Assembly: GCF_963678425.1 (NCBI RefSeq)
Contig: NZ_OY782855.1
Location: 1-64,000, forward strand
Length of the DNA stretch: 64,000 bases
Origin: an uncultured Bacteroides sp.
GTDB lineage: Bacteria > Bacteroidota > Bacteroidia > Bacteroidales > Bacteroidaceae
Direction of reading: 5' to 3'
Shown here in pieces: positions 36,660 through 45,112 of this stretch. Below the pieces are notes generated by a model. It was not told the origin of the DNA. It made no database searches and saw only the letters and a list, made by a program, of their open reading frames with translations. The translations under genes and the position numbers were made by a program. Position 1 is the stretch's first letter. The number at the start of each line of letters is the position of its first letter.

Positions 36660-37807
36660 TTAAGCATATTATACATACACTTTGGGGACATAAATCAGCA
36701 AATGGGTTAATCTTTTTATTATTAATAGCTACGTCTATTGTAATGATGCAATCCATTGGCGGAGCACTTGACAGATTGTGGTATTATGCAACTCCAAGAG
36801 GATATGATCCAGAGAATGTTGGTCAGCTTTTTGTACAATCAAAATTGGATAATCAGAAAGAAGATAGTATTCTCAATGCGAACTTGTATAAAGAACTGCA
36901 ACATAATCCACTTCTTTCTAATATATCCCGTGGATCATTGATGCTGGTCTATGAAGGCATTGACAAAAATAATATGATAGGGCATAATGGAGAACCCTTT
37001 GATGCTTATTTCAGATTTGCTGATGAACATGCAGCATCAGTCATGAATATAAAAATATTGTACGGAAACTGGTTTACTGAAGCTGATGCAAATACTGATG
37101 TTGTAATTATTTCGGCTGAAGCTGCAGAACAGCTATTCGGAGAAGTTCAGGTAACTAATCGCTCGTTTACTTACCAGAATAAGAAATATTATGTGAAAGG
37201 CATTTGCAATTCTATTCGCCAAAGTAAAAGAACCCAACCATCTCCAACCATTTTTCACTATAGTGCAGGAAACATGGGTTTCTTCTTTAAAATAAAACCA
37301 AAACAAGAAGATCTTTTTGCCAGGTCAATAGAACCAATTGTTAGTTCGGTTTATGGTCCTAATAATTATGTAATTGGTTATGAAACTCTTAATTATTCAG
37401 ACCATGTAATGAATAGTGCGAACTCTTTTCGTCTTCGAAGCTTTCTTAAAACAAAGCTTTTTATGATTCTTGTTACTGCTTTCTCAATTATATCAGTGCT
37501 TTGGTATATGATTGACCGAAGAAAAGAAGAGCTCGGTGTACGATTTGTGTTAGGACGTACCTTATCGCAATTGATATTTTATATTCTGAGTGAAAACTAT
37601 TTTCTTTTTATTCCTGCATATATTATTGCAATGATAATAGCATTTAATTTTCAATATGCAGGAGTTGAGCTCTTAAGTAAAGACCATCTAGGTATCTCTA
37701 TTTTGATTTCATTTATTCTGATGTTTGGATTGACCACTCTAGGAGTATTGGTTCCATGCCTTAGAATAAAGAAATTACAAATAACAGAAATAATTAAAAA
37801 CGAATAA
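36656..37807 (+). CDS. FtsX/MacB-type ABC permease (pair 2, type B)
   Basis: 383 residues, the shortest permease here. The N-terminus MIKHIIHTLWGHKSANGLIF is type B. The coupling segment is DRRKEELGVRFVLGRTLSQL and the C-terminus LRIKKLQITEIIKNE. It is translationally coupled to its partner through an ATGA overlap. Confidence 0.83.
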   Translation: MIKHIIHTLWGHKSANGLIFLLLIATSIVMMQSIGGALDRLWYYATPRGYDPENVGQLFVQSKLDNQKEDSILNANLYKELQHNPLLSNISRGSLMLVYEGIDKNNMIGHNGEPFDAYFRFADEHAASVMNIKILYGNWFTEADANTDVVIISAEAAEQLFGEVQVTNRSFTYQNKKYYVKGICNSIRQSKRTQPSPTIFHYSAGNMGFFFKIKPKQEDLFARSIEPIVSSVYGPNNYVIGYETLNYSDHVMNSANSFRLRSFLKTKLFMILVTAFSIISVLWYMIDRRKEELGVRFVLGRTLSQLIFYILSENYFLFIPAYIIAMIIAFNFQYAGVELLSKDHLGISILISFILMFGLTTLGVLVPCLRIKKLQITEIIKNE

Positions 37808-37811
37808 CAGA

Positions 37812-37896
37812 ATGTACTGGCAATATATAACGCAAACATTCTAAGGTTGCATTAAGTACATTACCTGTTAATGCCTTGAGAAATGAATATAATTAG
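37812..37896 (+). pseudogene. Deletion scar of a seventh permease gene
   Basis: Five bases after the previous stop, ATG opens MYWQYITQTF and then stops (37812-37844). This matches the type-A start MYKQY(V/L)xQ. One frame over, 37849-37896 reads ALSTLPVNALRNEYN and stop, matching FtsX permease C-termini (PVxALRxE). The ~1.2 kb between is missing. Spacing to the neighbours is as expected for a gene in this operon. Confidence 0.6.
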
Positions 37897-37914
37897 TCAA
37901 TAATAGATTATAGT

Positions 37915-39201
37915 ATGTATAAACAATATTTAAGTCAGACATTGCACTTGCTGAAAGAGAATAAACTGCTGAGTGCAATCTCTATAATAGGAACAGCGCT
38001 GGCCATATCAATGATAATGGTAATTGTGATTGTATATGAAGTAAAGACTGCTAACTATGAACCGGAAACACACCGGGATAGAATGCTGACAGTAAAGTGG
38101 GGTGGGGCAATAGAAAAAGAACATCCCGACTGGCAATCTAATTCAATGATTTCCATAAAAGTAGTAAAAGAGTGTTTCTATCCATTGAAAAATGTAGAGG
38201 CTGTTACTGGTTTTATGCCTTTTCAGCAGAAACTGGCCAATATACCGGGAGGCACTACTGACTTAAAATGCGATGTAAGTTATACCGATGCTGCGTTTTG
38301 GAAGGTGTTTGAGTTTTCTTTTCTGAAAGGTAAGTCATTTGTACAAGAAGAATTTGAGAGCGGCATAAAGAAAGCGGTTATTACTGAGAGTATGGCTCGC
38401 CGTTTATATGGAAACACAGATGTTGTGGGAAAAACGATAACTCTGAGTTATCAGAATTATACTATATCGGGTGTTGTAAAAGATGTATCAACTTTGGCCG
38501 AGGCTGCTTATGCCCAGGTGTGGGTGCCTTATACAACAAATAACCAATCTGCTTATTCTCAATGGAATGAAGGTTTGCTTGGTGGATTCCGTTGTTATAT
38601 TCTTGCCCACAACAGTTCTGATTTTGATAGAATACGTAGTGATGTGAATCGAAACGTGGCTATTTTGAATGCAACTCAAAAACAATTGATACTTGTTTTA
38701 CGTGGACAACCCGATACTCAGTTTGCACAATTAACTCGCAAATGGGCTAACGACGGGCCGAAGGTTAAAGAAACTGTTATTAAATATTCGGTTGTCTTGT
38801 CTCTGATGTTACTTGTACCTGCAATCAACCTATCGGGAATGACACTTTCACGCATGAGAAAACGCATGGCTGAGATTGGAGTCCGGAAAGCTTTTGGAGC
38901 TACACGAAAAGAACTGCTTGGACAGATTTTATATGAGAACTTTGTACTTACTATTCTTGGAGGAATGGTTGGACTTTTATTCTCGTACATTTCTGTAATT
39001 CTGATGAAAGGGTGGCTTTTAAATAACCTGATGGATGGATATTTAGCAGGAAGTTCTTCACTTGCTCTTGATATGTTGCTTCAGCCATCGGTCTTTCTGT
39101 ATGCACTTCTGTTTTGTATGCTGCTAAATATGCTGAGTGCCGGTATTCCTGCATGGAGGGCGTCAGGAACTAATATTGTGAATGCTTTAAACGATAAATA
39201 A
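37915..39201 (+). CDS. FtsX/MacB-type ABC permease (pair 3, type A)
   Basis: 428 residues, a close paralogue of the 32088 gene. The N-terminus is MYKQYLSQTLHLLKENKLLS, the FtsX motif INLSGMTLSRMRKRMAEIGVRKAFGATRKEL, and the C-terminus RASGTNIVNALNDK. Topology is one plus three membrane helices around a MacB periplasmic core. It lies 18 bp after the permease scar and 1 bp before its type-B partner. Confidence 0.87.
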   Translation: MYKQYLSQTLHLLKENKLLSAISIIGTALAISMIMVIVIVYEVKTANYEPETHRDRMLTVKWGGAIEKEHPDWQSNSMISIKVVKECFYPLKNVEAVTGFMPFQQKLANIPGGTTDLKCDVSYTDAAFWKVFEFSFLKGKSFVQEEFESGIKKAVITESMARRLYGNTDVVGKTITLSYQNYTISGVVKDVSTLAEAAYAQVWVPYTTNNQSAYSQWNEGLLGGFRCYILAHNSSDFDRIRSDVNRNVAILNATQKQLILVLRGQPDTQFAQLTRKWANDGPKVKETVIKYSVVLSLMLLVPAINLSGMTLSRMRKRMAEIGVRKAFGATRKELLGQILYENFVLTILGGMVGLLFSYISVILMKGWLLNNLMDGYLAGSSSLALDMLLQPSVFLYALLFCMLLNMLSAGIPAWRASGTNIVNALNDK

Positions 39202-39202
39202 G

Positions 39203-40459
39203 ATGATAAAACATATTCTAAAACAGATTTGGGCACAACGCGTAGCTAATTCATTGTTATGGGTGGAGTTGTTTTTGGTTTCCATATTTCTTTGGTTCAT
39301 AGTAGACTATGTTTATGTGGCAACCGATATCTATTATACCCCAACGGGATTTAATCTTGAACATACTTACCAGGTATCTATGGATCAGTTGTTGCCGGAA
39401 AGTAGTGATTATGTGGATCCGGATAATAAGAAAACCACTCTTGGAGAAGATTATCTCACAGTAATAAATCGCATTCGTACCTATCCGGGTGTTGAAGCCG
39501 TAGCTTTGTCAAAAGTAGGTATCCCTTATGCAACGGGTAACATGTTTAATAATTTTGCTCACGATACTGCAAATGTTTCTATGCAGTGCCGCAATGTTAC
39601 ACCTGATTACTTCCGTGTTTTTAAGGTTACTACTCCGGATGGAAAAACAGAACCGCTGGTTTCAGGGCTAAAGAATGAGCAATCTTGTGTGATATCAAAG
39701 GACAGTGAAGAGAGATTGATGTCAGGCAAAGGCTCTGCAAACGGAATTATGCTCACTGCCAGCGATTCTTCGAAGATTAAAGTTGTGGGGGTTAGCTCTT
39801 ATATCCGGTATAGTGAATTTCAAAAGAAGAAACCTTGTATCTTTATTAAGTTATCAGAAGCTGATATTGCGAAGATCAATACTCCTGATAATTTTAATTC
39901 AATTGAAATAACCTTTCGTGTTTCTCCCGGTACTGACCATGATTTTATCACTCGATTCAGAAAAGATATGAATCGGCAGCTGAAAGTGAACAATCTTTTT
40001 ATGATTGATATCAAACCCATGTCAAAGGTACGCGATACATTCTTTCTGGCTACAGGAGATTTTAATGAGCTGAAAGTCCGCCTAGCCGTTGTTGTTTTCC
40101 TATTGATAAATATCTTTCTTGGCATAATCGGAACATTCTGGTTTCGCACTGCTTACCGTAAAGGGGAGATGGGATTACGACTCGTTATTGGTTCCACGCG
40201 TACAAACTTACGTGGACTACTTGTTGCTGAGGCTTTACTATTGCTTACCCTGGCTGCTATTCCGGCAGCAGTGATATGTTTCAATATTGGCCATGCAGAG
40301 TTGGTGGACATTAACCGGATGGACTTTACTTATATGCGTTTCTTTATGGCTATGGCCGCCACCTATTTACTAATGGCAGTCATGATTGTATTTGGTATCT
40401 GGTATCCGGCTCGTCAGGCAATGAAGATACAGCCGGCAGAAGTTCTTCATGAACAATAA
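39203..40459 (+). CDS. FtsX/MacB-type ABC permease (pair 3, type B)
   Basis: 418 residues, paralogue of the 33403 gene. The N-terminus is MIKHILKQIWAQRVANSLLW, the coupling motif TAYRKGEMGLRLVIGSTRTNL, and the C-terminus YPARQAMKIQPAEVLHEQ. After it comes a 157-bp interval with the second TGTACA array before the TolC gene. Confidence 0.87.
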   Translation: MIKHILKQIWAQRVANSLLWVELFLVSIFLWFIVDYVYVATDIYYTPTGFNLEHTYQVSMDQLLPESSDYVDPDNKKTTLGEDYLTVINRIRTYPGVEAVALSKVGIPYATGNMFNNFAHDTANVSMQCRNVTPDYFRVFKVTTPDGKTEPLVSGLKNEQSCVISKDSEERLMSGKGSANGIMLTASDSSKIKVVGVSSYIRYSEFQKKKPCIFIKLSEADIAKINTPDNFNSIEITFRVSPGTDHDFITRFRKDMNRQLKVNNLFMIDIKPMSKVRDTFFLATGDFNELKVRLAVVVFLLINIFLGIIGTFWFRTAYRKGEMGLRLVIGSTRTNLRGLLVAEALLLLTLAAIPAAVICFNIGHAELVDINRMDFTYMRFFMAMAATYLLMAVMIVFGIWYPARQAMKIQPAEVLHEQ

Positions 40460-40507
40460 ATGGCTGGAGAAAGATTTTAAATATAAAAGGAATGGTTTTA
40501 ACTCTCT

Positions 40508-40579
40508 TGTACAGAAGATTGTATTCTTTTGTACAAAACAAATTATTCTTCTGTACAAAAGAATGCAATCTTTTGTACA
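40508..40579. repeat. Array of four TGTACA palindromes at exact 22-bp spacing
   Basis: TGTACA occurs at 40508, 40530, 40552 and 40574. The 16-bp spacers are near-palindromic (AAAGAATGCAATCTTT and variants). It sits between the last permease and the TolC gene and could form nested hairpins in the transcript. Confidence 0.8.
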
Positions 40580-40616
40580 AGGATACAATGAAGTCTGGTT
40601 TTAAAAAATTAAATAT

Positions 40617-42085
40617 ATGGTTATAGTAATATTGTTAGTGATTATCCTTTCTTTTTTTTCCTGCGAGGCAAAGGCGCAAAGACAGCTTTCACTGGATGAA
40701 ACCATAACATTGGCGCGCGTGCAGAGCGTGGATGCTGCTGTGGCACTCAATGAATTGAAAACCGCTTATTGGGAGTATCGCACTCATCGTGCCGATATGC
40801 TTCCCGAGGTTAGCTTTAAGGGAACATTGCCTTCCTATAATAAAAGCTATAGTTCCTATCAGCAAAGTGACGGATCATATACTTTTGTGCGCAATAACTC
40901 TCTGGGACTTTCCGGACAGCTTTCCATTGATCAGAATATTTGGGTAACGGGTGGTAAGTTATCTCTCACTTCTTCGCTCGATTATCTGGAACAGCTTGGT
41001 GCAGGTGGCACGCGTCAATTTATGAGCGTGCCCGTGGGGCTTACACTCACTCAGCCTATATTTAATGTGAACAACCTGAAGTGGCAACGGAAGATTGAAC
41101 CGGTGCGATATGCTGAGGCCAAAGCTGCTTATGTAGAGAGCACGGAGAAGGTGACAATGAAGGCAATTACTGATTTTTTTGAGCTCTTGCTGGCAAAAGA
41201 GAACCTGAACATTGCCCGTCAGAATTTACAGAATGCCGACAGACTTTATGAGGTTGCCTTGGAAAAAAGAAAGATGGGACAGATTTCCGAGAATGAGGTG
41301 CTGCAATTAAAGCTTGCTGCACTCAAGGCAAAGGGTAGCGTTACGGAAATGCAAAGTAATCTCAACGCTAAGATGTTTAAACTCCGTTCGTTTTTGGGGT
41401 TAAGCGAACAGGAAAATCTAGAACCCGAAGTTCCGGCTACGGTTCCTATGTTGAACGTAGACTATCAAACGGTGCTGGGTAAGGCGCACGAAAATAATTC
41501 CTTTGCTCAAAACATTCGTCGCCGTCAGTTGGAAGCCGATTATAACGTGGCTTCTGCCAAAGGTGCTCTGCGAAGCATCGATCTTTTTGCCTCAGTAGGC
41601 TATACAGGTCAGGATAAGGATTTTAGTTCTACCTACCATAACTTGATGGATAACCAGATTGTACAGGTGGGCATGAAGATTCCTATTCTGGATTGGGGGA
41701 AACGTCGTGGTAAAGTAAAGGTGGCAGAAAGTAACAGGGCGGTTGTTGTTTCAAAAATAAAACAGGAACAGATGGATTTTAATCAGGATATTTTCTTACT
41801 GGTAGAGCAGTTTAATAATCAGGCCATGCAGCTTAATATTGCCACTGAAGCCGATGACATTGCCCGGCAACGGTATAAAACATCATTGAAACGTTTCTTA
41901 TAGGGAAAATAAATACGCTGGATTTAAATGATGCACAGACTAGTAAGGATGATGCCAGGCAAAAGCACATTTCTGAACTTTATAAGTATTGGTATTATTA
42001 TTATCAGATTCGCAGCCTAACACTTTATGATTTTCAAAAGAATACAACACTCGATGCCGAATTTGAGGCTATTGTGAAAAAATAA
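40617..42085 (+). pseudogene. TolC-like outer-membrane efflux protein, frameshifted near the C-terminus
   Basis: The first frame (40617-41903) encodes 428 residues: signal peptide (MVIVILLVIILSFFSCEAKA), then two OEP helical/strand repeats. It stops at RYKTSLKRFL. In the -1 frame the natural continuation is IGKINTLDLNDAQTSKDDAR through FEAIVKK and TAA at 42085. One missing A at about 41900 (TTAATA to TTATA) explains both. The lost ~60 residues include the last coiled-coil helix, so the channel is probably inactive unless this is a sequencing error. It would be the outer-membrane partner of the adaptor and permeases. Confidence 0.85.
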
Positions 42086-42089
42086 TAAC

Positions 42090-42097
42090 TATATTTG
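42090..42097 (+). promoter_or_regulatory. -7 box before the sigma-54 activator gene
   Basis: TATATTTG matches TAnnTTTG, 17 bp before the ATG. It suggests housekeeping expression of the regulator pair, separate from the sigma-54-driven genes upstream. Confidence 0.45.
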
Positions 42098-42114
42098 CAA
42101 AAATTCATTCAATT

Positions 42115-43470
42115 ATGATTTTAATAATAGACGATGATCAGGCGGTACGTTCCTCTTTAACTTTTCTGCTAAAGCGGGTAGGATATGAGGCTGAAGCTGT
42201 TTCTAATCCGAAAGCGGCGATTGAAGTGGTTCGTTCTGTTGTTCCTCAGTTAATTCTGATGGATATGAATTTTTCGCTTACTACTTCGGGCGAGGAAGGG
42301 CTCATCTTATTGAAACAGGTAAAGATCTTTTGTCCCGAAGTGCCTGTTATTCTGATGACAGCCTGGGGCTCTATTGCTTTAGCTGTTCAGGGAATGCAGG
42401 CAGGAGCTTTTGATTTCATTACCAAGCCATGGAACAATGAACTTTTGCTGAAGTCCATCCGTACAGCACTCGACCTCACCGAACAGAAAGACGAAATGTC
42501 TCAGGTGATGAACCGGACAGAGATGGACGGAAAATTCCACTTCGATAAGATCATAGGACGGTCGTCTGCACTGATGGCGGTGCTTAATACTGTGGGGCGC
42601 ATTGCCCGCACCAATGCATCCGTACTTATTACGGGTGAGAGTGGCACGGGAAAGGAGCTCATTGCTGAGGCTATTCATTCAAATAGCGGGCGGATGAAGG
42701 AATCGTTTGTCAAAGTAAATCTGGGAGGAATCTCACAAAGTCTGTTTGAAAGCGAAATGTTTGGACACAAGAAAGGAGCATTTACCGATGCCTCTTCTGA
42801 CAGAACCGGACGATTTGAACTGGCAAATAAAGGAACAATCTTCTTAGATGAAATAGGCGACCTCGATCTTTCTTGTCAGGTGAAGCTGCTTAGGGTATTG
42901 CAAGACCAGACATTTGAAGTTCTGGGCGATAGCCGTCCCCGGAAAGTGGATGTACGTGTGGTAAGTGCCACCAATTGCGATCTTCGTTCGATGGTAAATG
43001 AACGGACTTTCCGTGAAGATCTTTTCTATCGTATTAATCTGATTACTATTCATCTGCCTTCATTAAGAGAGCGAAAGGAGGATATCCCTCTATTGGCCCG
43101 CTATTTTACCGATCAGCAGTCAAAGCAGAATGCACTTCCGCCGGTTAAGTTTTCACCGGATGCTTTTACCTTTTTGCAATCATTGCCATATCCGGGAAAT
43201 ATTCGTGAATTGAAAAATCTGGTGGAGCGTACTATCTTAGTGAGCGGAAAAGATACTCTTGAAGCATCCGACTTTGAAAGTCAGTATCAACGACGGGATG
43301 AGCCCCAGTCTGCAATACGGCCCGGAATGACTCTCGACGAGATTGAACGACAAACCATACTTCAGTCTCTTGAAACATATAATAGCAATATTTCGCAAGT
43401 AGCTTTATCTCTTGGAATTAGCAGGGCGGCTCTTTATCGCCGATTAGAGAAGTATGGAATAAATTATTAG
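42115..43470 (+). CDS. NtrC-family sigma-54-dependent response regulator
   Basis: 451 residues. The receiver domain (1-120) has phospho-acceptor Asp50, acidic pair Asp6-8 and Lys104. The AAA+ domain has Walker A GESGTGKE (174-181), the sigma-54 contact loop as GAFTDA (221-226; canonical GAFTGA), Walker B TIFLDEIGD (241-249) and FREDLFYRIN with the arginine finger. A Fis-type helix-turn-helix (NISQVALSLGISRAALYRRLEKYG) ends the protein. Phosphorylated by the adjacent kinase, it should activate the sigma-54 promoter at 30.79 kb. Confidence 0.93.
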   Translation: MILIIDDDQAVRSSLTFLLKRVGYEAEAVSNPKAAIEVVRSVVPQLILMDMNFSLTTSGEEGLILLKQVKIFCPEVPVILMTAWGSIALAVQGMQAGAFDFITKPWNNELLLKSIRTALDLTEQKDEMSQVMNRTEMDGKFHFDKIIGRSSALMAVLNTVGRIARTNASVLITGESGTGKELIAEAIHSNSGRMKESFVKVNLGGISQSLFESEMFGHKKGAFTDASSDRTGRFELANKGTIFLDEIGDLDLSCQVKLLRVLQDQTFEVLGDSRPRKVDVRVVSATNCDLRSMVNERTFREDLFYRINLITIHLPSLRERKEDIPLLARYFTDQQSKQNALPPVKFSPDAFTFLQSLPYPGNIRELKNLVERTILVSGKDTLEASDFESQYQRRDEPQSAIRPGMTLDEIERQTILQSLETYNSNISQVALSLGISRAALYRRLEKYGINY

Positions 43471-43477
43471 TCGGAAT

Positions 43478-44776
43478 ATGAAACTAAAAAGTCTTTTCTG
43501 GATATTCACCTTCTTGCTATTGGCAATTCTTTCTCTGCTGACATATATTGTTATGCAGAAAAATTCGTGGCTATTCTTCCTCCTCGAAGGGCTTATTGTG
43601 GTTACTTTTTTGTTTCTTACCATTTTCTATCGAAAAATAGTAAAACCTCTGCATACCATTGGAAACGGAATGGAATTACTCAAAGAGCAGGACTTTAGTT
43701 CACGCCTTACTAAGGTGGGGCAATATGAAGCCGACCGGGTAGTGAACGTTTTCAACCGAATGATGGAGCAGCTGAAAAATGAACGTCTCCGACTTCGGGA
43801 ACAAAATACTTTTCTTGACTTGCTGATTAACGCTTCGCCCATGGGAGTGATTATTCTCAATTATGATGAAAGAATCACATCTCTTAATCCGGCGGCAGTA
43901 AAAGTTCTGGGCGTTCATTCTTTAGAGGAAGTAACAGGCAAAAAGCTTTTGGAACTGGATTCTCCATTGGCGGAAGAACTTTCGGGCTTATCCCTGAATG
44001 ATACCCGAACCGTACAACTAAATGATGCGAATATTTATAGATGCACTTACTCTTCTTTTGTAGATCAGGGCTTTCAACATCCTTTCTTTTTGGTGGAAAG
44101 TCTGACTGATGAAGTTATGAAAGCTGAGAAAAAGGCGTATGAGAAGGTCATTCGTATGATAGCCCACGAAGTGAATAATACAACAGCCGGTATAACTTCC
44201 ACGCTTGATACAGTAGAAGTCACTTTAGCAGAGGTTGAAAATACGGAAGATATTCGTGAAGTGATGCGTGTATGTATTGACCGGTGCTTTAGTATGAGTC
44301 GCTTTATTACAAACTTTGCAGATGTGGTTAAGATTCCTGAACCTCAATTGTGCAAGCTGAACCTGAATGAACTGGTCCTTTCCTGTAAACGTTTTATGGA
44401 AACAGTTTGCCAGAACCGTAATATCACCATTAATCTGAATCTGGACGAGAATCTGAAAGAAATAATGATAGATCCTTCTCTTTTTGAACAAGTGATGGTT
44501 AATATTATTAAAAACTCGGCTGAGAGCATTGAGACTGACGGACAGATTTATATTTCTACAGCCGCAAACCCTGTTTGCCTGGAGATTGCAGATTCAGGAA
44601 AAGGTATCAGTAAAGAGACTGCAGCCAAACTATTTAGCCCTTTCTTCTCTACTAAACCTGAAGGACAGGGGATAGGACTTATTTTTATCCGTGAAGTACT
44701 TCAAAAACATGGTTGTACATTCTCATTGCGTACTTATGAAGATGGTTTAACCCGTTTTCGTATTCTTTTCAATTAG
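43478..44776 (+). CDS. Membrane sensor histidine kinase partner of the NtrC-type regulator
   Basis: 432 residues. Two close membrane helices (about 7-27 and 31-50) have almost no periplasmic loop between them, so sensing is probably intramembrane. A HAMP-like linker (50-105) and PAS domain (~110-210) follow. The phospho-acceptor is His230 in IAHEVNN, typical of NtrB/ZraS-like kinases. HATPase boxes are NIIKNSAESIE (N), DSGKGIS (G1) and FFSTKPEGQGIGL (F/G2). It begins 7 bp after the regulator. Given the short loop, membrane stress or a hydrophobic compound is a plausible signal. Confidence 0.9.
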   Translation: MKLKSLFWIFTFLLLAILSLLTYIVMQKNSWLFFLLEGLIVVTFLFLTIFYRKIVKPLHTIGNGMELLKEQDFSSRLTKVGQYEADRVVNVFNRMMEQLKNERLRLREQNTFLDLLINASPMGVIILNYDERITSLNPAAVKVLGVHSLEEVTGKKLLELDSPLAEELSGLSLNDTRTVQLNDANIYRCTYSSFVDQGFQHPFFLVESLTDEVMKAEKKAYEKVIRMIAHEVNNTTAGITSTLDTVEVTLAEVENTEDIREVMRVCIDRCFSMSRFITNFADVVKIPEPQLCKLNLNELVLSCKRFMETVCQNRNITINLNLDENLKEIMIDPSLFEQVMVNIIKNSAESIETDGQIYISTAANPVCLEIADSGKGISKETAAKLFSPFFSTKPEGQGIGLIFIREVLQKHGCTFSLRTYEDGLTRFRILFN

Positions 44777-44833
44777 TTTTTCTTCTGGTTATATAAGTTA
44801 CATAACGGTATAATTGTGGATAGAGGGTAAAAT

Positions 44834-44955
44834 AGTAGCAGATCAGCCTTGATTAGTAGCAGATAAAAATGGAAAAAAACTGAATCTGCTACTACCTGTA
44901 AGCTCCGTTAATAAGGTGTTATAAGCAAAAAAGGTGGCAGGTGGCAGCAACTTCC
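44834..44955. repeat. Repeat-rich gene-free interval (AGTAGCAGAT and GGTGGCAG motifs)
   Basis: AGTAGCAGAT at 44834 and 44855 (21 bp apart) is followed by its exact inverse ATCTGCTACT at 44884. Further on, GGTGGCAGGTGGCAG lies at about 44932. No ORF is supported in 44777-45111. Confidence 0.65.
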
Positions 44956-45079
44956 TGAAAAAAGTATTTTTTTGAATAGTTTCTAAGTTAAGGATATAAA
45001 TGCAAGGAAAGCGTAGGATTGTACATAAGTTGAAATTCATTCATTGATTGAGAAGAGATATAAACTGAAAAGTAAAAAG

Positions 45080-45112
45080 AAAGGTTGCTCGTAATGGGCA
45101 ACCTTTTCCTTT
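45080..45112. terminator. Bidirectional terminator between the kinase and RNase G genes
   Basis: GGTTGCTC pairs with GGGCAACC over a 5-nt loop (one G-U pair), with A-rich DNA on the left and a TTTTCCTTTTA tract on the right. Confidence 0.65.

Noticed and set aside
44843..45040. 65-residue minus-strand ORF in the interval after the kinase
   Set aside because: It lies across repeats and shows no family feature or start signal.
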